From Tolypeutes matacus (taxonomy: Eukaryota; Chordata; Mammalia; Cingulata; Chlamyphoridae): a stretch of 64,000 bases of DNA. The stretch lies in the NCBI GenBank assembly GCA_026826555.1, contig JAKSZT010017954.1, positions 642,984 to 706,983 of the forward strand, written 5' to 3'. Shown here one piece after another: positions 40,440 through 49,982 of the stretch. The position numbers were made by a program, and so were the translations under genes. The notes beneath the pieces were generated by a model, which was given only the letters and a program-made list of their open reading frames with translations, was not told where the DNA came from and did not search any database. Within the stretch, counting starts at the first letter, position 1. Each line of letters opens with the position of its first letter.

Positions 40440-43400
40440 GTGAGGAGGACAGGTGGGGGGTGCTGGAAAGAGCCTCCTGGGGGAGACTGAGGAGGGATCG
40501 CTCAGAGCTCTGGGAGGCGGCAGAAGGGAGGAGAGGGAAGCTGGGTCCAGCACGCCGCCCGCCCCGCCCAGGCCTGAGCAGCTTGCAGGAGCTGTGCTCA
40601 CATCCCAGAGGCCGGAAATCACCTCCTCCCTTCTTTCATTCAGTTCCTGAGCCCCCCACTCCTCTTCTGTCCCCCAGCTCTGCCCGCCCCTGGGTTCCCT
40701 CCACCCCAGGATTTATCCCTCCCTCTCCTTCCATCAGTGGCCCCTTGGGCCTCTGTCCCTGGTATCCCTCCTCTCCCTTGGGCTTCGCCACTTTGTGCCC
40801 ACAGGTTCCCCTCCCCCAGCCTGCTCCCAAGTCTCCCAGCCCCCACCGGGGCCCCGTCTCTGAGCACACAGGGCTTGGGCAGGGAGGCCCCTCAAGTCGA
40901 CTCTGCTCCCAAAGGGGGTCTGAGACCACCTGGTGTGGGTCTCGGACCTTCCTCCTGACCCCCAATCCCAGACCTTCCCCACCTAGGGTCCTGCAGGGCA
41001 CCCAGTCACTCATCTCCAGGGCCACATCCTAGTTCCAAGGGCTCTAGCCCCAGGATTTCATGACCCTGGACCTCCCGACACCTAGGAACAGGGCTGAGGA
41101 GCGAAACCCCAGCTCTGGACAAAAGCTGCCCTGTGCCCTGCACTGTGCCCCAGGGAAGGGCAAGGCTAATGGGGAGGAGGCAGGAGGCTGGCGGCGCTTC
41201 CACTGGCCACACCCTGGCGGCGGAATCTCGCCTGGCTCACTGCCAGCCCAGAACTGTCTCCGCGCCTCCGGTCCCCGTCTGTAAAGTGGGGCTCCTGCTG
41301 GCACACCAACTAATCCAGTGGCCGAAACAGAGCTGGTGGTATAAATCACGTCCATGTTTATCAGTAATGCTCGTCCCTAGACCTTAAGATATCCAGAACA
41401 CATACCTGCCTGCTGAGGTATCCCTTTCTAGAAGCTTCCTTCTCTGGCCCGTCTCCCAGCTTCTCAGTGTGGTCCTCTCCCTACGTCCTTCAGTCTCCAC
41501 CTCTTTCTCTCCCTTTGGCATTCTCCAAGCTCCTTTGCCCTCTGGCCCCTCACCTGCCCTCTGGGGTGACACTCACCTGCCACTTCTCTGCTCCTCCCAC
41601 TATAATCTCCCCTCTGCCTCCACCGGGGCATGGGTTCCCCCTTCCTGCAGAGGTGGCAGTGGGTCTGGGGAGGAGGGCAGGGGCGGGTTGGAAGGTGGGG
41701 GGCGGGGCAGAACGCCAGGAGGGCAAGTGGAGGAAAGAAGGCAGAGGATGAAGGCAAGACGTGCCCAGAGGAGGAGGAATGGGAGTGGGGGATGAGGCAG
41801 CAGGCAGGACCTGGCACAGCCGAGCCGGGACAGGGAGGTGGGCAGCCAGCTGAGGCTGGACAGGGAACAGAGGGTGATCTCTTCTCTTGGAAAAGCCCCT
41901 GGGGAAAGACAGAGGGATGGCCTTGAGCTAGAAAGCCGGCAGCTTCACATTGTCTCTGATGGGGGAAGAACTGGAGACAGAGTTTGCCCTTGGTGATACC
42001 CACCTGGAAATCAGGACAGAGACCAATGGACTTAGTGTTATGATGAAAAAAAGAGCTACAAATTCACCGATAAATCTCTATTCTACCGCCAATACAGGGT
42101 CCCTATCCACGGTCATCTCCACCCCCAAAGAACATTCCTGGGGTGCAGAAGCAGGCCACAATGCACTTGACAGCACCCCACGCTCCAAAGGCACAGCAGA
42201 CGGGTCTTTCCTGGGCACCTCAAACACTTCTACCTTTCCAGGCAATAGGAAAGACACTCAGAGTGTGAACACGAACCCCCACTTTAAAACCACTAACGGA
42301 ACATGGTTCGAATCTTCCAGTAATTTGAAAACATCAGGAAAACCGATGTCAAAGTTTGTCATCAGGGTAGAAACCAGTCCCCAGACCCTCATTCTCTACA
42401 CTACCAGGACAGAGTGCATATCGCAGACGACTCTCCTAGTGACCATCACGTACCCAACAACCACCTGCGTGACGCAGACGCAAGTGAGCCACACAAGCTC
42501 TTACACCACCACAAGAGGGCCGACAGACTCAAGGACAAGCACGATTAGCACTAACACTATTCCCAACCCCACGGGCACCATTGCATCCTCCACTGTCCAC
42601 AGCACACACACAACGTCCAGTGATGCCACCCCCTCTACCAAAACTCCCACTNNNNNNNNNNTCACCCACATCTTTTGTTACTCAGGTGACTTCAACTTCT
42701 ATAACACCGTCTTCTCTGAGCACAGAAATTCCTTCAACAACACCAACAACCATCACCTCCTCCACCTTGGACAGCAGTGGCACATTGACTGTGATGAGAA
42801 GCCCTTTCCCTCCAACCACCAGTATTCTCCTGACTTCCACAACACATGTACCTTCTTCATCCACTGCTGAAGTTACTGAAACTGCCAGAACAACCTTCAC
42901 AACTCTACCTACTAGAACTTCTCCACTCACTTTTTCTCCCAGTTTTACTCCTACTGCAACTACTCCAATTTCTTCTATTACCGTTCTTTCCACCACTCCA
43001 TGTCCAGAAATTATACCAATTACATTAGTCTCAACCTCTCCCACCACTCCATGTATGGAAATTGATTCCAGTACTGAACTAACCTCTACTGCCAACATCA
43101 CACCATCAGTTTTTTCCTCTACCCCTGGGACACCCACTTCTCCTCATTCTACTAGCATGCGGACTGTCCGTCCCACACCTATGGGCACATCTCCTACTTC
43201 CGTGATTGTTCAAACCAACCCCTCCACCTTCGTAACTGCTGCCCCTAGTTCTGTCAGCCCAGGGACTGCATCCATCAGCACGTTTTTGACGAGCCCGGAG
43301 AAGCCCACCGGTATGACCTCGATGAGCACCCACTCCCTAACCACCCCACGTGTCCCTGGCTTCACCAGTCTCTCACCCACTACTAAGCCAACCAGCAGCC

Positions 43401-46400
43401 TTTCCACTGTCATGACAACTTCAAGCAAATTTACTCGCCCTACCCCAATCCGCACGACTTCTTCACAAACACCGATATCCACCACCTGGATGCCCACTAC
43501 CCTGACGTCAACCAGCATAACTTCAACCTCTACGCAGAAGTCCACACAGTCAAAGTCAACTACCACTCCAGGTTGGGCCTCGTTTTTCCTTTCTCCCCTG
43601 CCAACTTCCTCGCCACCTCCCATCACACTCTGGCATGAACTTCCTCTTCTTTTTGTGCTGCCCAGGAACCTGTGACAATGGCGGGACCTGGCAGCAAGGC
43701 CAGTGCATCTGCCACTCGGGGTTCTCTGGGGACCACTGTGAGTTCCAGAATGTCAGGTGCCAGAATGGGGGAACATGGGATGGCCTCAAGTGCCATTGCC
43801 ACAACACCTTCTATGGCTCCTCTTGCGAGTTTCCAGTGGAACAGGTGGATCTGAGTGAGTCACCACTGTGATACACTTTCTCCACAGAGCCTCCCTAGGC
43901 CCAGTCCTGTGGATGGCCTGCAGGAACTCTTGTAGCTTTGGCCCATCCCTCCATCCCTACTCCAGTACTTCTCTGTCTTCTCTCCCATCCCTTCTCTTAC
44001 TCCATAACAGCCATCCCTTTCACCATCACCCAGGAGGTGGCTAGGACCACATACCTTCCTGAAGCTTCCTCCCAGCCTGGGCTTTTTGGGAGTTATGTTG
44101 GTTTCCAGCTGCTATTGTAACAAATTACCACAAACATGGCAGCTTAACCCACACAAACCCATCGTCTTACAGTTCTGGGGATCAGAAGCCTGACACAGGC
44201 CTCACTGGGCTAAACTCAAGGTGTCTGCAGGGCTATGTTCCCTCTGGAGGCTCTAGGGGAGAATCCACTTCCTTACCTTTTCCAGCTTCTAGAAGCCGTC
44301 CACATTCCTGTCTCAAGGCCTCTTTCTCCATCTTCAAAGCCAGCAATATGGCAACTCTCTGTGCCTTCCATAGCCACATCTTCCTCTGACCTCTTCTGCC
44401 TTCCTCTTCCACTTTTAAGGATGCTTGTGATCAAACTGTGCCTATATGGATAATCCAGGGCAATTTCCCTGTATTAAGGTCCACTGATGGGCAACCTTAC
44501 TTCCATCTGCAACCTTACTCCTCCCTTGTCACGTAACATCACATATTTACTGTCCTTGGGAGCAGGACAGACTCCCTTTGGAGGCCATTATTCTGCCAAT
44601 CACAGGGGGCAGGCAATAGGCTGGCACAGGCCACCTCCCACCTTCTACCCCAGAACTCCTACCTGACTCCTGCTCTTGAGTCAGTCTTCAGGGAACCTGG
44701 GGAGGGCAGAGGGAGGAGCCCCTGGATGGTGTGGGGGGTGGTGATGTCGGCAGGAGCCGATGGGGACACGACCAGAGTAGGGCACGCTGTGTGCAGACAC
44801 GGTCGATGCTGAAGTGGGCATGGAGGTGTCTGTGGACCAGGAGTTCTCCGAGTACCTCAAGGACAACACATCACAGGCCTATAGGAACTTCAGCACCACC
44901 TTCTGTGCTCAGGTGAGGGGGAATTGAGGGGAACGAAGGGCCCGGGGAACTCTAGGTCCTCCCCTGGAACTGGACTGGGGCCCCTGGGTGTCCTCAGGTC
45001 TGGAGGTTTGGACATGAGCCCAGGGGTCCTTGGCATTGCAGATGAAGCAGGTTTACCTAAATGTGAAGGTGTTCAAGGACGTGGTGATTCTGGCTTTGAG
45101 GTAGGAGACCCTTCTGGAGATACAGGGGAAGTGGGTGCAAAAGCTGGAGCATCCATACCCCCTTTCTGAGCCATCAGATTTCACAAAGAGAGGGAGGGAG
45201 GATGTGAGGGAATCGCTCCAGTGGGGATTTTGGCATTTTTTTCTGTAGGAGGGCTGCCGCCCCTCTTCTTCAAGCATGATGGAAGGAGGGTGATTGCCTG
45301 GGGACAGGCCGGGAGGGCACCTGTGGGGCATGAGGGCTGCCGGGAAGCCTGGCTGGCATCTGGGCTGTTGATTGGGCCTCTCTCTGGCTGGCATCTGGTC
45401 TGTTGTGTGTCAGCATGAGAGAGGCAGGGACCCCCACAAGGCAAAGAGGATGCCTTCTGCAAAGGATGTGCCTGGCATCCCTGCTCATTGCTCCCCCACC
45501 CTACCCCAATGCACTAGCAGCCGATCCCAGAGGGCCCCCTCCAAGGACTTATTTGCCTAGGCGTGGGTGCCCTCCTAAGCCCCTGCCACCCTCAGGAACG
45601 GCAGCATCGTGGTGGACTACTTGGTGCTGCTGGAGTTGCCCTTCAGCCCCGAGCTGCTGAGAGACTATGAGGAGGTGAAGACGGCACTGAAGGAGGAGCT
45701 CCAGAATGCCAGCCAGGATGCAGGAGGCTGCTCCCGCAACCAGAGCACCCAGAGTGAGCCGGGCTGGAGGCCTGAGGCTGGAGGAGGCGCAGGGCCTCAG
45801 CCACCACCCCAGCCTGCTGCAGCTCTGGCAGGGTGCTGTGGCCTTGGGCGCCAGCCTTGAGGTGCCCTGGGAAGGCTGTGAGAAGGGGCACAGGCACCCA
45901 CCCAACTGGGTCAAGGGTGGGGCTGGACAGGAGCCTGGGGTGCTGAGGAAGGCACCCCTGACAGCTATGCCCAGGGTCTCCAGGATGGCCAGGGACCCCT
46001 GATTATTCGGGGGAGATGAGGGAGGCAAAAGGAGTCTTCCCTTGTGGCCCCTCCACACTTCCCCCCGTACTGACAGAGCCTTTTTGTCTCTCCCTGGACC
46101 TGCGCCCTCCACGCCCGCCCGTTGTGCCTGCCCCACCCCCCAGCCCTTTGTTTTAAGCCTGACTCCATCAAGGTGAACAATGGCAGCAGGACCGAGCTGA
46201 CTCCGGAAGGTGAATGTGGGGCAAAGGGCTAAGTGCCCCCAGGAGGCGGTGACCCCTCCCATCAGGACATCTGCCCAGGCTCCCTGGGAAGGCCGGGAGA
46301 CCTTCTGGGGGGCGAGTGATGTAGCCCAGGGCTGCCCTTCCCGACCCTTGCTATCAGCGTGCCCCTGAGGACCAGCGGGGAAGCCCTGGAGCCGGTGAAG

Positions 46401-47762
46401 GTCCTGGGGGCCTGCCCTCCCCTGACCTAGTCCCAGGGCCTACCCCACAACAGTCCACGCTGGGAAATGGGGTCCTCCCATCGTGCGCAGTCACCGTAAC
46501 CGGGCCCCAGAGTAGATTGCATGAGGTCCTTTCTCTCTGCAAACCCGTAACTAAATCCCCCCAGCCATCTGCCGCCGCCACGCTGCAGTGGGCTATGAGG
46601 ATTTCTACTTCCCCATGGTGGAGGAGAACCGACTTCGCTGTGTCACCAAATGCACGACGGGTGTGGACGGCGCCATCGACTGTCACCAGGGGCAGTGCGT
46701 CCTGGAGAGGAGCGGTCCTGCGTGCCGGTGAGGCCCCGCCCCCAAGGAGACCCGCCCCGGGCCCCCGCCCCCAAAGGAACCCCGCTCCCAAAGGAGCCCC
46801 GCCCCCAAGGAGCCCCGTCCCGGGGAGCCCCGCCCACCCACCGGCACCTGCAGAGGCCCCCCCCATAAGACCGGCCCCAGGTTGGGGAGGGGGAGGCGGG
46901 GAGCGCCTATGACCTTTGACCACCCCCCCAGCTGCTTCTCCACCGACACGCACTGGTTCTCGGGCCCGCGCTGCGAGGTGGCGGTGCACTGGAGGGCGCT
47001 GGTCGGGGGCCTGGCCGGGGCCGCGGCGCTGGCGCTGCTACTGCTGGCGGCGGGCGCCTTCTTCGTGCGCTGGCGGAGGCGGGGAGGCCCCGGCGGCAGG
47101 TGAGCGCGCTGGGCGGCCTGAGGGCGGCGCGGGGGACCCGGGCGGGGTGGCCCTGACGCGACGGCGGCGCTCCCACCCAGGATCGGGGACAGGCAATGGT
47201 TCAAGATGTTGGATGAGGACACCGTGGGGACTTTTTCAAACTCGGGCTTCGAGGACGACAGATCAGGTGAGCCCTGCCCCTGGGCCCCACGGCGACCAGG
47301 GCAGGACCGGGCCCCCTCCCCAGCCCAGGACAGACACACACACACAGGGCCGGGGAGCTTCTGTCCAGCTTCGCGGCGCCCCTCCTGAGGAAATCCCAGT
47401 TCCTGCTCGGGTGACCCCGGCAGGGCAAACCCTGGGGTGCAGGAGCCCCTTGAGGCCCCGCCTTCCTCACTCTTCCTTCCCCTTCCCCTCCTTTCCTCCC
47501 CTTCCATGTCCTCCCCTCCCTGCCCCTCCCTCCCCTTTTCTCTCTCTTTGTAGTCAAGGATGAAAACTTCAATGTGGCCTTGGAGAATGTGGACACCAAT
47601 ATGAGGGTGACTGGGGCTGAAGGGGGAGGCTCAGGAGCTCCCCCAGCTCCAAATGCACCCTTGTCCTCCCCTCCCTCCCCTCCCCTCCACCTGCCTCTTC
47701 TCACTCAACTATTTTGACAGGTGCAGATTCAGAGGCCTGAGGTGGCCTCGTCCTGGGCATGA
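40379..47762 (+). CDS. MUC3A: MUC3A orthologue, membrane mucin (12 coding exons)
   Basis: Transmembrane intestinal-type mucin. Exons seen: signal peptide (40379-40439), PTS mucin exon (42098-43571), two EGF-like modules (43666-43854), SEA domain over three exons (44797-44912, 45042-45100, 45596-45753), linker (46144-46209), post-SEA cysteine-rich module (46565-46727), transmembrane exon (46932-47099) and three tail exons (47181-47266, 47554-47606, 47721-47762). All junctions are GT-AG and phases agree throughout. Identity with MUC3A rests on VEQVDL, GMEVSVDQ, NGSIVVDYLVLLE, CFKPDSIKVNN, STDTHWFSGPRCEVAVHW and VGTFSNSGFEDD. SEA autocleavage is expected between G and S of GSIVV. The PTS exon is far shorter than the human one and holds an assembly gap. 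Expression is inferred, not seen. Confidence 0.92.
40440..42097 (+). other. MUC3A intron 1
   Basis: GC-rich intron of about 1.66 kb. It contains a weak MIR-like tail ('ccccgtctgtaaagtgggg' near 41.28 kb) and several chance frames on both strands. The open frame that begins before exon 2 (41950) runs through intron into exon and is not an extra coding piece, because the acceptor at 42098 fits phase and homology. Confidence 0.6.
42098..43571 (+). CDS. MUC3A: MUC3A exon 2: PTS mucin domain (with gap)
   Basis: The acceptor 'ctctattctaccgccaatacag' joins exon 1 in phase 1 and gives GSLSTVIS, where human MUC3A starts its mucin exon similarly. A conserved pre-repeat segment follows (KFVIRVETSPQTLILYTT, then TECI...TTTCVTQTQ with two cysteines). 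Irregular threonine/serine/proline-rich sequence then runs to the donor CCAG|gttggg. The frame differs on the two sides of the 10-N gap, so the missing length must be a multiple of three. The domain is a dense O-glycosylation site. Most of any tandem-repeat array is probably unassembled. Confidence 0.88.
42652..42661. other. Assembly gap (10 N) in MUC3A PTS exon
   Basis: The placeholder length is arbitrary. A continuous exon requires the true missing length to be divisible by three. Confidence 0.9.
43666..43854 (+). CDS. MUC3A: MUC3A exon 3: two EGF-like modules
   Basis: Starts after 'tgcccag' in phase 1. The first module has CDNGGTWQQGQCICHSG then GDHCEF. The second has CQNGGTWDGLKCHCHNTF then SSCEF. 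VEQVDL then leads into the SEA domain. The donor is A|gtgagt at 43855, phase 1. Both modules keep the six-cysteine EGF order in condensed form. EGF modules of membrane mucins act as juxtamembrane spacers and possible ErbB ligands. Confidence 0.92.
   Translation, partial: EPVTMAGPGSKASASATRGSLGTTVSSRMSGARMGEHGMASSAIATTPSMAPLASFQWNRWI
44090..44617 (-). mobile_element. MLT1-like LTR in MUC3A intron 3
   Basis: The block 'ccagctgctattgtaacaaattaccacaaacatggcagctt...cagttctggggatcagaagcc...aaggtgtctgcagggc...ggataatccagggcaat' is the reverse of a common MLT1/MaLR LTR. It is old and diverged. Confidence 0.65.
44797..44912 (+). CDS. MUC3A: MUC3A exon 4: SEA domain, part 1
   Basis: Acceptor 'gtgtgcag', phase 1 in, phase 0 out at CAG|gtgagg. 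Encodes VDAEVGMEVSVDQEFSEYL and NTSQAYRNFSTTF, the first strands of the SEA fold. NTS and NFS are N-glycosylation sequons. Confidence 0.92.
45042..45100 (+). CDS. MUC3A: MUC3A exon 5: SEA domain, part 2
   Basis: Acceptor 'ggcattgcag', phase 0 in, phase 2 out at GAG|gtagga. Encodes MKQVYLNVKVFKDVVILAL. It aligns with the MUC12 exon 61046-61110. Confidence 0.9.
45596..45753 (+). CDS. MUC3A: MUC3A exon 6: SEA domain, part 3 with cleavage site
   Basis: Acceptor 'caccctcag'. The exon opens with RNGSIVVDYLVLLELPFSPE, and SEA domains self-cleave between G and S of GS[IV]VV. The helix (DYEEVKTALKEELQNASQD) and a cysteine follow. The donor is A|gtgagc at 45754, phase 1. Confidence 0.93.
46144..46209 (+). 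CDS. MUC3A: MUC3A exon 7: post-SEA linker
   Basis: Acceptor 'ccccccag', phase 1 in and out. Encodes LCFKPDSIKVNNGSRTELTP with one sequon (NGS). It is almost the same as the human MUC3A segment as I recall it. Confidence 0.92.
46565..46727 (+). CDS. MUC3A: MUC3A exon 8: post-SEA cysteine-rich module
   Basis: Acceptor 'cccccag', phase 1 in, phase 2 out at TGCCG|gtgagg. Encodes AICRRHAAVGYEDFYFP, then RCVTKCTTGVD, DCHQGQCVLE and SGPAC, an EGF-like module. At 163 nt it has exactly the length of MUC12 exon 9. Confidence 0.93.
46932..47099 (+). CDS. MUC3A: MUC3A exon 9: transmembrane segment
   Basis: Acceptor 'ccaccccccag', phase 2. Encodes CFSTDTHWFSGPRCEVAVHW, then a hydrophobic alanine/leucine helix starting at LVGG, then a basic stop-transfer (RWRRRGG). 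This anchors the mucin in the apical membrane. The donor GGCAG|gtgagc is phase 2. Confidence 0.92.
47181..47266 (+). CDS. MUC3A: MUC3A exon 10: cytoplasmic tail, part 1
   Basis: Acceptor 'tcccacccag'. Encodes IGDRQWFKMLDEDTVGTFSN and GFEDD, the tail motif shared with human MUC3A. The donor is G|gtgagc, phase 1. Confidence 0.9.
47554..47606 (+). CDS. MUC3A: MUC3A exon 11: cytoplasmic tail, part 2
   Basis: Acceptor 'ctctctttgtag'. Encodes KDENFNVALENVDTNMR. The donor AGG|gtgact leaves phase 0. It fits the human ALENVDTTM segment. Confidence 0.9.
47721..47762 (+). CDS. MUC3A: MUC3A exon 12: C-terminus and stop
   Basis: Acceptor 'ctattttgacag', phase 0. Encodes VQIQRPEVASSWA and TGA. The last residues differ from the SSSV-type PDZ-binding end I recall for human MUC3A. 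Confidence 0.88.
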   Translation: MQIQRPEVASSWA

Positions 47763-48840
47763 GCCCTGTGGGGGCCTCTTCACCACCCCCTCCCTCTGGC
47801 GGTGGCCAGCAGGAGGGCGCCTCTGAACAGAACAGCGTCTGTGCCAAGAGTGGCCCAAGGACCCTGCCACCCAGGCTCCCCGTGTCTTCAGGCAAAATTA
47901 GCCGGTTGCTCTGACCTTCTCCCCACTTTGCTGACTCTCACCTGGAAACTCAGTTCAAATCCAGCCTCTTCCACTGTGGGACCTTGGGCAAGTCGGCTGA
48001 CTTCCAATCTGTTTCCTCACCTCAGAGTGGGCGTGACCCGCTTGTTGGACACCTTGTGCAGTTGCTGTGAAAACCAGCAGCCAGGGCTGGTCCCTCGCCT
48101 GCCACCACCCACCCTCCTGGCTCGTCCTCCTGCTCATGTTGCCTGTCTCTGGTCCCAGCTGCCCACAGCCTCCCCTGGTCTCAGGCCTCAGCCCCGTTCC
48201 CTGTTGGCACTTCTACTTCCTGTTCCTAGCCTCATCCCATCCTCTACCCTGTACCCCTTGCTCCCATTTCTTAAATCGCAACCCCCCAGCCCCACACCTC
48301 CTGCTGTTTCTATATCCTCCCCTTCCCAGCCTTGCATCTGCAGCCCTAAAGCCTTACTTCCCCAGCCCATGCTCCAGTCCTAAATCCCCCCTCCCCATCC
48401 CCATCCCTAGCTAGGTGCCCACTGCTTCTTAGGATCCCCCAGTTGGTGTTCCCCAGGCCCCCTTCTGTGGCTCCATCCCTTCCTCCCCTCTTCCCCAAGG
48501 GTTTCTGCTGAGCTGAGTGTCCTGGGCCATTTTGGGGATGGGTGGGGGGTGGGAGTTTCCCAAGGTCCCTCAGGAGAAGGGGAGCTTGGCCCGGAGGAGG
48601 GGAAGCTCCTCTGCCCCTGCCCCCTCATTCCCCTAATGCCCCCTCCCTCCCTTACTACCCCCCATTCCAGGCCCCTCCCTGCCCCTCCTCCCCTTCCCTC
48701 TCCTTGGGGCCCCCTTCATCCCTGTGAGCCCAGAAACCCTCAACCTGTGCCAGGAAGATCTTGTCTGGGATCAGGAAACTGGCGCATGTCTAATTTTCTG
48801 AAGCAAACACAATATAGCATTGATTGTCAAAGAAGTCGCC
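47763..48840 (+). other. MUC3A 3' UTR and flank
   Basis: No AATAAA is seen. The variant hexamer AATATA occurs at 48811-48816, followed by GU-rich sequence ('ctgtgtcgttctg'), so the transcript may end near 48.84 kb. A MIR relic lies inside. This is inference only. Confidence 0.35.
47930..48070 (-). mobile_element. MIR fragment
   Basis: The sequence 'cagttcaaatccagcctcttccactgtgggaccttgggcaagtcggctgac' is reverse MIR. Confidence 0.65.
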
Positions 48841-49715
48841 CTGTGTCGTTCTGCTTCCCAGCCCCTCGTGGTCTCTGCTCAGTTGGAGAGCAGAGACTTT
48901 TCTGGAAGAGACGCTGTAGGAGGGCCTGGGAAGTGTCTCTTTCTCCCAGAGGAGAAGGAAGGAGTCTGTGGGCAGCCGTCGTGGGGCGGTGACTTTCAGA
49001 GAGCACAAAGATGAGGGGAGTCCATTTTGCTGGGCAGGGGTTCTTTGGGGGTTACCATCCGTGTCCTCCTCCCTCCTCCCATGTTGGGGGCTTAGGCCTG
49101 GGGCTTTGGGAGGGAGCAGGCCCCGGGGGAGGTGGTTGGGAGGTGGGTGGTCTGGCTGGGTCTGCCTAGTCCCCCAAACCTGGGTCCCAAACACACACAC
49201 ACGCATTTCTGCCCCCGTTCTTGTGGGCAGCCAGGCCTGCCCGGAGCTGAGGATGGTTGGAAATAATCTGATCCCTTGGCAGACAGGGGAGATTCTTGGG
49301 GTGGGGTTAGGAAGAGGCTCCCAGGACCTTTGCCCTGGCAGTGGCCAGGGTGGAGAATGGTACCATAAAGCCTCAGATGTGGACGGGGCCCCACCCAGAA
49401 GGCTGGTGGTCGAGGGCCTGCAAGAAGGCACTGGGAAGTTGGAAGGGGTGAGTCTGAGGTGGGCGATGGGGAGGGCAGGCTGGAGGAGAGGGGCCTCTGG
49501 GGACAGGGTGGAGGCACCACTGGGTGCCAGGCTCCAGGCTTCTGTCGCCCCCCACCCCCGGACCACTCCTCCCTGGCATTTCTTGGCCCCGGCTCCTTGG
49601 CAACCTCTGCAGATGCTCACACCTCCAGCCTCCTCCCGGGACTTCTGCTGGAGAGACACTGGCTCCAAGTGGCCAGTGCTGGAGGAGTTAGCCGGAAGGA
49701 GGGTTGAAGGCTGCC

Positions 49716-49726
49716 CATTGGCCAAT
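49716..49726 (+). promoter_or_regulatory. Palindromic CCAAT element
   Basis: ATTGGCCAAT is a double, back-to-back CCAAT box about 100 bp upstream of a TATA-like box and about 190 bp before the MUC12 ATG. NF-Y binding is inferred from the motif only. Confidence 0.5.
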
Positions 49727-49822
49727 CCTTTGTGGTCACCACGCACCACCCACCTGGCCCCATCGCCGCACCCACCCTGGGCCAAGCCCTGTCCTTCCCC
49801 AAGACAAAGGTCTCCAGGGTCC

Positions 49823-49830
49823 TTTTTATA
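49823..49830 (+). promoter_or_regulatory. TATA-like box of MUC12
   Basis: TTTTTATA preceded by 'agggtcc' and 83 bp upstream of the ATG, a suitable place for a start site near 49.855 kb. The upstream 'gacaaaggtct' loosely resembles an HNF4 half-site. Confidence 0.45.
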
Positions 49831-49912
49831 GTGGGACCTCCCTGGGACACTCTCACTTCTTGGTCCCTCGTGGTGAGGAAAGCCCCTGCGTGCCAGGCCC
49901 GCTCCCCGGGAG

Positions 49913-49982
49913 ATGCTAGCCACCTGGACTCTGCCGCTGGTCCTCGGGCTCTGGGCATCCACTGCGGCCACAGCGGCACAGA
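49913..49982 (+). CDS. MUC12: MUC12 exon 1: signal peptide
   Basis: Encodes MLATWTLPLVLGLWASTAA and then TAAQ, a standard leader with an alanine-rich cleavage end, similar in length and start to the human MUC12 leader. The donor CAGA|gtaagt is phase 1. Confidence 0.85.

Larger units (their letters stand above)
48841..49912 (+). other. Intergenic region and MUC12 promoter
   Basis: GC-rich sequence between MUC3A and MUC12. A 393-codon antisense frame (49971-48790) has no domain and overlaps MUC12 exon 1, so it is not called. Promoter elements are listed separately. Confidence 0.5.

Noticed and set aside
41950..42097. Upstream extension of the MUC3A PTS frame from an ATG at 41950
   Set aside because: The acceptor at 42097/42098 fits phase and homology to the human exon start. 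The extension is intron sequence that happens to be open.
46683..47507. 274-codon antisense frame over MUC3A exons 8-10
   Set aside because: Crosses introns and exons of the sense gene. Its composition is a by-product of GC-rich sequence.
48790..49971. 393-codon antisense open frame
   Set aside because: GC-rich, overlaps the MUC12 promoter and exon 1, and shows no domain, leader or splice support. Long chance frames are common in this composition.
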